A stretch of 37,948 nucleotides of DNA from NCBI RefSeq assembly GCF_937936435.1, contig NZ_CALDDG010000134.1:1-37948 (forward strand), given 5' to 3'. This document shows, piece after piece, positions 32,123 through 37,948 of this stretch. A program made the position numbers and the translations under genes. The notes below the pieces were generated by a model that was not told the DNA's origin, did no database searches, and saw nothing but the letters and a program-made list of their open reading frames with translations. Positions within the stretch are counted from its first letter, which is position 1, and each line of letters opens with the position of its first letter. Origin of the DNA: an uncultured Sulfuricurvum sp. Its GTDB lineage: Bacteria > Campylobacterota > Campylobacteria > Campylobacterales > Sulfurimonadaceae.

Positions 32123-33568
32123 ATGATGGATTATGCACAAATTTTTGCATTTTTAACGAATCTTCTTTTCGTCATGACGTTGGGATGGTATCTGATTACC
32201 AATCTGCAATGGTATGATTATAAGATCGAGCGGGTCATTCTGCGGCACCATAAAACATGGTGGCATATCGTCTATTTCATTATTCCGTTTATCGCGTATT
32301 ACGCGACCGGGAAATTTTTCGCGATTTTCTTTTATTTTGCCGTTTTGCCATCCATGATCATGTGGCACCGAAAACTGGACAAAAAACTGGTTCTAACGTG
32401 GCGGGTTAAACGGTTTTTGATCCTTTTAGTCTCATTGACACTGTTTCAGGATATCTTATGCACACTCAAAGCAGCCTGCGTCATTTACGGCGTTTTTATG
32501 CCGTTGGTGATCAGTTATATCGGGTCATGGGCAATCGAGAAATTTTTGTTTGAAGCGTATAAGCGTCAGGCGAAAACAAAAATTGCTTCTATGAAGGATC
32601 TGACGATCATCTGTGTCACGGGAAGCTACGGTAAAACGTCGATGAAAAACTTTATAGCGCAGGTATTGTCTAACCGTTTCAAGGTGTACGCGACGCCGCG
32701 AAGCGTCAATACGCTCGGGGGAATCATCCGCGATGTAAACGAATCTCTGCCGGAACAGACGCAGGTATATGTTTGCGAGGCGGGAGCACGCGAAGTCGGC
32801 GATATTTACGCGATTGCACAGCTTTTGAATCCTCAGATCGTCGTTGTCGGAAAAGTAGGACCACAGCATCTGGAATATTTTAAAACGCTCGATCGCATCA
32901 AACGGACGAAACTGGAGATCATCCACTCGAACCGCTTGAAAAAAGCGTTTATTCATACGTCGGTAACGGATGAACCGCATGAAAAAGTGACTTTTTTCGG
33001 GGATGACATCCGTAATCTCACCGCAACGTTGGATGGGATCGATTTCGATACCGATATCAACGGTGAGACACATCATTTTCATACTTTGGTTTTGGGCGCT
33101 TTCCAAACGATCAACATCAATGCGGCGATTTTGATTGCGGTCGAAATGGGGATGAAAAGCGATGAAATCGTCAGTGCGGTCGAAAACCTCAAAAGTGTCG
33201 AACACCGTTTGGAACGTATCGATGCCGGCGGCAAGATTATTCTGGATGACGGGTACAACGGCAACATCGACGGAATGCTCGAGGGGGTTCGGCTATGCTC
33301 GTTACATGAAGGGCGTAAAGTGATCGTTACTCCCGGTCTTGTCGAGAGTACGGAGGAGTTGAACAGCGAATTGATCCGTGCGATTAACAACGTCTTTGAT
33401 ATTGTAATTGTGACGGGACATTTGAACCGTCAGCAGTTTGAACGGGAACTGAGTGTTCACCAGACGATCATGCTTGGCGACAAATCCCAAATGGTCAAAG
33501 TGCTGGGGGAAGTGACTCGCGCGGGTGACATTATCCTCTTTGCCAACGACGCTCCCAACTTTATCTAA
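32123..33568 (+). CDS. murF: MurF with membrane N-terminus (UDP-MurNAc-tripeptide-D-Ala-D-Ala ligase)
   Basis: The product adds D-Ala-D-Ala to the UDP-MurNAc tripeptide, the last cytoplasmic step before lipid I. The N-terminal ~135 residues form several membrane helices (about 5-25, 46-80, 97-135) in place of the usual uridine-binding domain. The Mur ligase ATP loop GSYGKTS follows at 167-173, with TPRSVNTLGG, EAGAREVGDI, HRLERIDAGGKIILDDGYNGN and the C-terminal domain VTPGLVES. A membrane-anchored MurF of this kind is known from Campylobacterota. ATG at 32123 or 32126 follows AAGGGAG. Its last base overlaps the TRAP permease start. Confidence 0.93.
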   Translation: MMDYAQIFAFLTNLLFVMTLGWYLITNLQWYDYKIERVILRHHKTWWHIVYFIIPFIAYYATGKFFAIFFYFAVLPSMIMWHRKLDKKLVLTWRVKRFLILLVSLTLFQDILCTLKAACVIYGVFMPLVISYIGSWAIEKFLFEAYKRQAKTKIASMKDLTIICVTGSYGKTSMKNFIAQVLSNRFKVYATPRSVNTLGGIIRDVNESLPEQTQVYVCEAGAREVGDIYAIAQLLNPQIVVVGKVGPQHLEYFKTLDRIKRTKLEIIHSNRLKKAFIHTSVTDEPHEKVTFFGDDIRNLTATLDGIDFDTDINGETHHFHTLVLGAFQTININAAILIAVEMGMKSDEIVSAVENLKSVEHRLERIDAGGKIILDDGYNGNIDGMLEGVRLCSLHEGRKVIVTPGLVESTEELNSELIRAINNVFDIVIVTGHLNRQQFERELSVHQTIMLGDKSQMVKVLGEVTRAGDIILFANDAPNFI

Positions 33569-34053
33569 TGCGCCGTTTTGTCCGATTGGTCGATTGGAGC
33601 GGAAAGATCGCCGCCGCGGCGCTTGTTTTTCTGGTCTTACTGGTTGTCTACGATGCATTGATGCGCTATCTGTTTCAATCCGGATCGATCGCATTGCAGG
33701 AGTTGGAGTGGCATTTATTCGATGTACTCATTCTCCTCTCCATCGCCTATACCTCGACTCACGATGCCCATGTACGGGTCGATATCTTTTACGAACATTT
33801 CTCTGCTAAAACCAAAGCAATCGTCAATTTCATCGGTTCGCTCTTATTTGTTCTTCCGTTTTCGCTTCTTATCATCTATCTGGGGATCGATTTTGTATCA
33901 CTCAGTTTTTCACAAATGGAATCTTCAGCCGATCCGGGAGGACTGCCGTATCGTTTTATCATCAAATCGTTTATCCCGATCGCTTTTATTTTGATGGTTA
34001 TTCAGACATTGCGTATCATCGTCTCATCTTACCGAACGTTTAGGGAGGGATAA
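33568..34053 (+). CDS. TRAP transporter small permease (DctQ family)
   Basis: This 161-residue membrane protein has four hydrophobic helices and the DctQ signature: VYDALMRYLFQSGSIALQELEWHLFDV, then DAHVRVDIFYEHFSAKTKA. It is the small membrane subunit of a tripartite ATP-independent periplasmic transporter, which imports organic acids or similar solutes using ion gradients. It directly follows murF (1-base overlap) and precedes the large permease by one base. No substrate-binding protein is adjacent. Confidence 0.95.
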   Translation: MRRFVRLVDWSGKIAAAALVFLVLLVVYDALMRYLFQSGSIALQELEWHLFDVLILLSIAYTSTHDAHVRVDIFYEHFSAKTKAIVNFIGSLLFVLPFSLLIIYLGIDFVSLSFSQMESSADPGGLPYRFIIKSFIPIAFILMVIQTLRIIVSSYRTFREG

Positions 34054-34054
34054 T

Positions 34055-35338
34055 ATGGCTGTGATAATGCTGTTGATCGCACTGTTGCTGCTCAGCATCG
34101 GCATTCCTGTCGCATTTGTCTTTGGCGGAGCCGCATTAGCGACAGCTTTGCTTTCGCCTGATTTGGGTCTGGAAGCGTTTAACGTCCTTCCGTTTCGTAT
34201 TTACGGGATTATGAGTAACGGTACGTTGATGGCGGTTCCTCTGTTTATTTTAATGGGATTGTTGCTGGAGCGTTCGGGGACCGCCGAAAAACTTCTCATC
34301 GCGATGACATCGTTGTTCGGGAGTCTCAAGGGAGGATTGGCTGTCAGTGTCGTTCTTGTTGGAGCAGTGTTGGCGGCTACGATGGGAATTGTCAGCGCTT
34401 CGGTAGTGATGATGAGTCTGATCGCCTTGCCATTGATGGTTCGTGCCGGATATTCAAAAGAGCTCTCAGGCGGTACCATCGCCGCGAGCGGTACTTTGGG
34501 ACAGATCATCCCCCCTTCGGTTATTTTGATTATCCTCGGCGATGTCATGAATATCGGTGTCGGCGAATTGTTTATGGGGGCAGTATTACCCGGTCTGCTC
34601 CTTGTCGCTTTATATATTGTTTATATTCTTGTGATCGCCCATCTCAAACCGCAGAGTGCTCCGGCACTGCATGAAGATCATCGCAGCGGCAATTTGCAGT
34701 CACTTTTGTGGGCCATAACGCCGATGTTGGTTTTGATGATCGTCGTATTGGGATCGATCTTTGCCGGGGTTGCCTCCCCGGGAGAATCCGCGGCTTTCGG
34801 TGTTGTGGGGGCAGTTGTCCTGTCGGCATTCAATAAAACGATCGGCAAAGAGATGCTGATACAATCGTTGGCGGAGACATTGAAGCTCAGCGGGATGATT
34901 TTTATGATTTTGATCGGTGCTACGGCATTTAGCCTTGTGTTTAACGAACTTGGCGGTACGGATCAAGTGATTGAATTTTTCGGTAATCATGTCGATAGCG
35001 TATGGACCTTTATCGCGATCGCGATGGCGATTGTATTTGTCCTTGGTTTTTTCATCGATTTCATCGAAATATCGTTTATCATTGTCCCTATTTTGGTTCC
35101 GGTCATGCATGCTTACGGAATCGATCCTCTGTGGTTCGCTATTTTGTTGGCCATGAATCTCCAAACATCGTTTTTAACGCCGCCGTTTGGATTGTCCCTC
35201 TTTTTTGTCAAAGGTGCGGCTGGAAATTTACTCAGTTCGGCCCAAATTTATCGGGGGATCATACCGTTCGTTCTGCTTCAAATTTTAGCTTTGGGATTAG
35301 TGATGTTGTTTCCTGATCTCGTTTTTGCATTCGTATAA
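34055..35338 (+). CDS. TRAP transporter large permease (DctM family)
   Basis: This 427-residue protein has about twelve membrane helices and belongs to the DctM family. MAVPLFILMGLLLERSG, GIVSASVVMMSLIALP, TIAASGTLGQIIPPSVILIILG, PGESAAFGVVGAVV and NLQTSFLTPPFGLSLFFVKG are the usual family motifs. It forms the transport channel with the small permease. The ribosome site GGGAGG at 34043-34048 is strong. The missing DctP-type binding protein leaves the substrate open, but the pair resembles the mannitol/chloroaromatic subfamily by text. Confidence 0.96.
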   Translation: MAVIMLLIALLLLSIGIPVAFVFGGAALATALLSPDLGLEAFNVLPFRIYGIMSNGTLMAVPLFILMGLLLERSGTAEKLLIAMTSLFGSLKGGLAVSVVLVGAVLAATMGIVSASVVMMSLIALPLMVRAGYSKELSGGTIAASGTLGQIIPPSVILIILGDVMNIGVGELFMGAVLPGLLLVALYIVYILVIAHLKPQSAPALHEDHRSGNLQSLLWAITPMLVLMIVVLGSIFAGVASPGESAAFGVVGAVVLSAFNKTIGKEMLIQSLAETLKLSGMIFMILIGATAFSLVFNELGGTDQVIEFFGNHVDSVWTFIAIAMAIVFVLGFFIDFIEISFIIVPILVPVMHAYGIDPLWFAILLAMNLQTSFLTPPFGLSLFFVKGAAGNLLSSAQIYRGIIPFVLLQILALGLVMLFPDLVFAFV

Positions 35339-35347
35339 AGGAAAACA

Positions 35348-35854
35348 ATGGAGAGAGAAGTTTTATATTCACCGTGGCGAGACGAGTATGTATCGGGTGA
35401 AAAGATCGAAGGGTGTGTCTTCTGTCATATCAGTTCCCATAGTGAAGAGGATGCATCGCTGCATGTGTTGTATCGGGATGAGTACTGTTTTATCGTCATG
35501 AACCGCTATCCTTACACTCCCGGTCATTTTATGATCATTCCCCATCTGCATACCGATGCACTAGAAACGCTTGATCCAAAGATTTGGCTTCATATGAGTG
35601 CTTTGGCACAAAAAGGGGTACGGATGTTGAAAGAAGCATTCGGTGCACACGGCGTTAATCTGGGGATGAATTTGGGTAAAGCGGGAGGTGCGGGTATAGC
35701 GGAACACATCCATCTGCATCTTGTCCCCCGTTGGGAGAGAGATACGAATTTCATTACGTCGATTGCACATACTCGTGTGTATTCTACCGATTTTGAAAAG
35801 ATTTATTTCCGCTTAAAAGAGGCATCTTCCCATTATTTTAGACGCAACTCATAA
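35348..35854 (+). CDS. HIT-family nucleotide hydrolase/phosphorylase
   Basis: This 168-residue histidine-triad protein has the active-site motif HIHLHLVPRW with His120, His122 and His124. An N-terminal CVFCHISS supplies a Cys pair of the zinc type, and NRYPYTPGHFMIIPH is the typical HIT core. It most resembles the Ap4A phosphorylase/hydrolase-type branch, which cleaves diadenosine polyphosphates or AMP-linked compounds. AAAGGAAAACA precedes the ATG. It is the last gene of the plus operon; only a weak inverted repeat follows. Confidence 0.94.
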   Translation: MEREVLYSPWRDEYVSGEKIEGCVFCHISSHSEEDASLHVLYRDEYCFIVMNRYPYTPGHFMIIPHLHTDALETLDPKIWLHMSALAQKGVRMLKEAFGAHGVNLGMNLGKAGGAGIAEHIHLHLVPRWERDTNFITSIAHTRVYSTDFEKIYFRLKEASSHYFRRNS

Positions 35855-35955
35855 GACAACTTATTAGTTACCGATTATTTACTGTTTTGAACAATACGCC
35901 GTATCTCATAAAATAGGTAAAAATTATACAATTGGAATGTATAGGAACACATTTT

Positions 35956-35976
35956 AGTGACATTTCAGTGACATTT
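35956..35976. repeat. Tandem 11-bp direct repeat upstream of the TolC-family gene
   Basis: AGTGACATTT occurs at 35956-35965 and again at 35967-35976, separated by one base (period 11, about one helix turn). The repeat lies six bases before the -10 box, where the -35 region would be. This is the arrangement expected for an activator or response-regulator site, though no regulator can be named. Confidence 0.6.
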
Positions 35977-35982
35977 GAATGC

Positions 35983-35988
35983 TATAAT
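35983..35988 (+). promoter_or_regulatory. Extended -10 promoter of the TolC-family gene
   Basis: ATGCTATAAT carries a perfect TATAAT with TG one base before it, 36 bases upstream of the start codon. The -35 position is occupied by the direct repeat, with no good TTGACA at 17 bp, so the promoter is probably activator-dependent or of the extended -10 type. Confidence 0.6.
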
Positions 35989-36024
35989 ACTTTTATCGAT
36001 AATAAAGTCTGATGGAGTTGTAAA

Positions 36025-37443
36025 ATGTTTAATTGTAAAGTTCCGTTCTCGAAAGCCGCTGTGATGTTGTCTGTGTGTGCATTTTCGCAATTGAATGCAT
36101 TAACTCTCCAAGAGGGGGTAGATGAAGTCCTTTCGACCCATCCAGTCGTACAAGAGAGATTGCATAACTATCGTGCAACATTGGAAGATTTACGTATTTC
36201 GGAATCGCAATATCTTCCTACCCTTGATTATAGTGCTACTCTTGCCCGCGAAAGAACAAAATCTCCGAGTACTAATAATGAAAGCGTTACGTTAACATCT
36301 TACGAACATTCATTGCAATTGACCCAAAATTTGTTCAATGGATTCGGCACTATTTATGAAGTCGATTATAATAAAGCTCGCATTTTGGCAGCTGCAAATC
36401 ATTACATCGAAAATGCTAATGATGAAGCATATAAATTTATCAATGCGTATATCAATGTATTGAAAATGCGTGATTTATTAAAAATTGCTAGAGATAATGT
36501 TCAGTTCAATGAAGATATTTATACTAAAGTCAATAAACTTTACGGAGCCGGGATGACAACCCGTTCGGAATCTGAGAAAGCAGATACATCGCTTTCCCTA
36601 GCCAAATCGAATTATGTTGTCGCACAAAACAATTTAGATGATGCTCTATATAATCTTGAACGGGTTTTAGGACGACATATCAAGGCCGAGGAACTCCAAG
36701 AAGTGACATTTAGTGGTACCGTTCCCGCATCGCGTGAAGAGATGCAAGAGTATGCACGCACTCATAATCCTTCTGTTCTGGTGGATAATTACAATATAAA
36801 AGCGGCAAAAGCTCAAAAAGCGGCATCATATAAAAATTATTATCCTAAAATTGATGCTTTTGCCCGCCAAAGCTGGGGAAATGATCTTGGAGGATTGGAT
36901 GGACGGGATGACCGTACCAAATTTGGTCTTTCATTGTCGTACAATCTGTATCGTGGCGGAGCAGACGAATCGCAAATTCAAAAAAATCTGAGCAAGATAT
37001 ACCAAGAAAATGAAAATAAACGTGAAACGGTCCGTAAACTAGATGAACAGGGGAACCTTTCATGGTCGGCCAAAAACTATTTGACCGAGCAGCTTGTCCA
37101 TCTCAAACGCTATGAAGCAACCAGTGCCAAAACGCTTGAGCTGTATCAAAAAGAGTATGATCTCGGACGAAGAACGCTTTTGGATTTGATCGTAGCACAA
37201 AATGATCACGTTTCGGCACAGTCGCAAATTATCCGTGCAGAGAATGATCTTTTATTCGCAAATTACCGTATCTTGGATGCGATGGGTTCTATGGTTGAAA
37301 ACGTTTTAGGTGCAAATACTGAAACTTATACGAAACAAGTCGGATTAAAAGTTGTTGATAACGGAATCGATAATGATAGCCGTGTTGACACGCTGATTTT
37401 TGCTGATCGTAAAAATGCCCCATACCAACGCGATAAAGAATAG
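36025..37443 (+). CDS. TolC-family outer-membrane efflux protein
   Basis: This 472-residue protein has a signal peptide (about residues 1-25, cleavage near LNA|LTL). It then shows the repeated TolC plan of two related halves made of long helices and two beta hairpins: LRISESQYLPTLDYSATL in the first half and YKNYYPKIDAFARQSWG in the second, with LTQNLFNGFGTIYEV and LSYNLYRGGADES as the matching strands. It forms the outer-membrane tunnel of a type I secretion system. The next gene is a type I exporter, so secretion of an RTX-like protein is more likely than drug efflux. GGAG lies 9-10 bases before the ATG. Confidence 0.95.
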   Translation: MFNCKVPFSKAAVMLSVCAFSQLNALTLQEGVDEVLSTHPVVQERLHNYRATLEDLRISESQYLPTLDYSATLARERTKSPSTNNESVTLTSYEHSLQLTQNLFNGFGTIYEVDYNKARILAAANHYIENANDEAYKFINAYINVLKMRDLLKIARDNVQFNEDIYTKVNKLYGAGMTTRSESEKADTSLSLAKSNYVVAQNNLDDALYNLERVLGRHIKAEELQEVTFSGTVPASREEMQEYARTHNPSVLVDNYNIKAAKAQKAASYKNYYPKIDAFARQSWGNDLGGLDGRDDRTKFGLSLSYNLYRGGADESQIQKNLSKIYQENENKRETVRKLDEQGNLSWSAKNYLTEQLVHLKRYEATSAKTLELYQKEYDLGRRTLLDLIVAQNDHVSAQSQIIRAENDLLFANYRILDAMGSMVENVLGANTETYTKQVGLKVVDNGIDNDSRVDTLIFADRKNAPYQRDKE

Positions 37444-37449
37444 TATAAT
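37444..37449 (+). promoter_or_regulatory. Possible -10 box just after the TolC-family stop codon
   Basis: A perfect TATAAT directly follows the TAG stop, 35 bases before the exporter start. There is no good -35 at 17 bp. The downstream exporter could have its own promoter here, but it may simply be read from the TolC-family promoter. Confidence 0.3.
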
Positions 37450-37483
37450 TTAGAGAACAATTTTTGGTGTAAGGCAATAATGG

Positions 37484-37948
37484 ATGGGTGAAGAACTCGA
37501 AAATAAATTAAGTGACCATGAGGGGGCTGTATTCGGCGTTGACCCGTTATTACAGTGTTTAGTCTTATTTACACAACTTTATCATAAACCGTTTACAGCG
37601 GAAGCATTGATGGCGGGATTGCCGAGCGCACCGTGGGGTGGTGCACTGCGCCTTTTTAGCTTAAAATCCTCCAAAAGTCTTTTTTCCCGCGCCGCAAGCC
37701 GTGCCGGACTTAAAAGTACTTTGGTAAGCCGCAAACTCTCTGATATTTCTCCGTTACAGCTTCCAATGATTTTGTTACTTGAAAATTCTCAAGCTTGTAT
37801 TTTGGATTCCATTTCTCCTGATCGAAAGACATATAAAATTGTTCTACCTGCAGAAGAAGCGATCGAAGAGAGTATTCCAGCAGAAATCTTGGAATCTGAA
37901 TATACCGGTTTTGCTTTTTTGATCAAGAAACCGTTTGTGTATAATGAA
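37484..37948 (+). CDS. Type I secretion ABC exporter, N-terminal part (3' end outside window)
   Basis: The frame is open for 155 codons to the end of the window. The protein begins MGEELENKLSDHEGAVFGVD, then DPLLQCLVLFTQLYHKPFTAEALMAGLP, RLFSLKSSKSLFSRAASRAGLKS, LPMILLLEN and AFLIKKPF. This is the N-terminal C39-peptidase-like domain of LapB/HlyB-type type I secretion ATPases, which holds the substrate rather than cutting it in the RTX group. Membrane and ATPase domains should follow outside the window. AAGG at 37471-37474 lies nine bases before the ATG. An earlier ATG at 37480 reads only ATG GAT GGG TGA, a three-codon mini-frame overlapping the real start. Confidence 0.88.
   Translation, partial: MGEELENKLSDHEGAVFGVDPLLQCLVLFTQLYHKPFTAEALMAGLPSAPWGGALRLFSLKSSKSLFSRAASRAGLKSTLVSRKLSDISPLQLPMILLLENSQACILDSISPDRKTYKIVLPAEEAIEESIPAEILESEYTGFAFLIKKPFVYNE

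Noticed and set aside
32525..33205. A 226-codon minus-strand open frame inside murF
   Set aside because: It is a shadow of the Mur ligase domain; the sense strand carries the ATP loop and the conserved Mur motifs.
1..37948. CRISPR arrays, rRNA, tRNA and intact insertion sequences
   Set aside because: No regularly spaced repeats, no cloverleaf- or rRNA-like segments in the gaps, and no transposase or integrase frames were seen. All gaps are under 300 bases.

Overview
The window looks like a chromosomal segment of a Campylobacterota (epsilonproteobacterial) species, probably a free-living Sulfurimonas/Sulfuricurvum-type organism. The evidence is the gene content and order: an FlgS-type flagellar kinase, a MurF with a membrane N-terminus, and the chain murJ-cysS-msbA-pyrD-M16 protease-dapA-SDR facing away from a DUF342 gene-ruvA-ddl-hydrolase-murF. 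As I remember it, this closely follows the Campylobacter jejuni cj0793-cj0807 neighbourhood. The species assignment is inference. I found no rRNA, tRNA or CRISPR array.

Layout. (1) 1-3168 is dnaE, cut at its 5' end by the window. (2) 3172-9115 is an accessory region. It holds a 138-codon ORF directly after dnaE, a second diverged copy of the dnaE 3' end at 3756-3800 next to a perfect 14-bp inverted repeat, a stand-alone AroQ-type chorismate mutase, an AT-rich pair (D12-class DNA adenine methyltransferase and a membrane-anchored degenerate PLD-like protein), a GHMP-fold beta-RFAP synthase-like gene coupled to a three-domain ITPase-like/P-loop kinase/winged-helix fusion, and a YefM-YoeB type toxin-antitoxin operon with a readable promoter and operator. 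(3) 9132-12192 (minus) is an envelope operon: PAP2 phosphatase, LptF/LptG permease, GT39 glycosyltransferase. (4) 12381-14605 (plus) holds an M18 aminopeptidase and flgS, converging on a dCache-GGDEF-EAL protein (14602-16815, minus). (5) 16906-27782 (minus) is a tightly packed ten-gene housekeeping operon: murJ, cysS, msbA, pyrD, M16 protease, dapA, Y-x6-K SDR, pgsA, rseP, yggS. (6) 27869-35854 (plus) is the divergent operon: DUF342/FapA protein, ruvA, ddl, alpha/beta hydrolase, murF, TRAP small and large permeases, HIT protein. (7) 36025-37948 is a TolC-family outer-membrane protein followed by the start of a type I secretion ABC exporter that runs off the window.

The housekeeping blocks centre on the cell envelope: peptidoglycan precursor synthesis and flipping (dapA, ddl, murF, murJ), phospholipid and lipid A handling (pgsA, msbA, LptF/G, PAP2) and regulated proteolysis (rseP). 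The most unusual part is 3.17-9.1 kb. There a piece of DNA appears to have entered at the 3' end of dnaE and left a displaced dnaE tail, and two uncharacterised gene pairs follow. One looks like a restriction- or defence-like methylase/effector pair. The other is a nucleotide- or pterin-metabolism-like pair with no obvious host pathway in the window.
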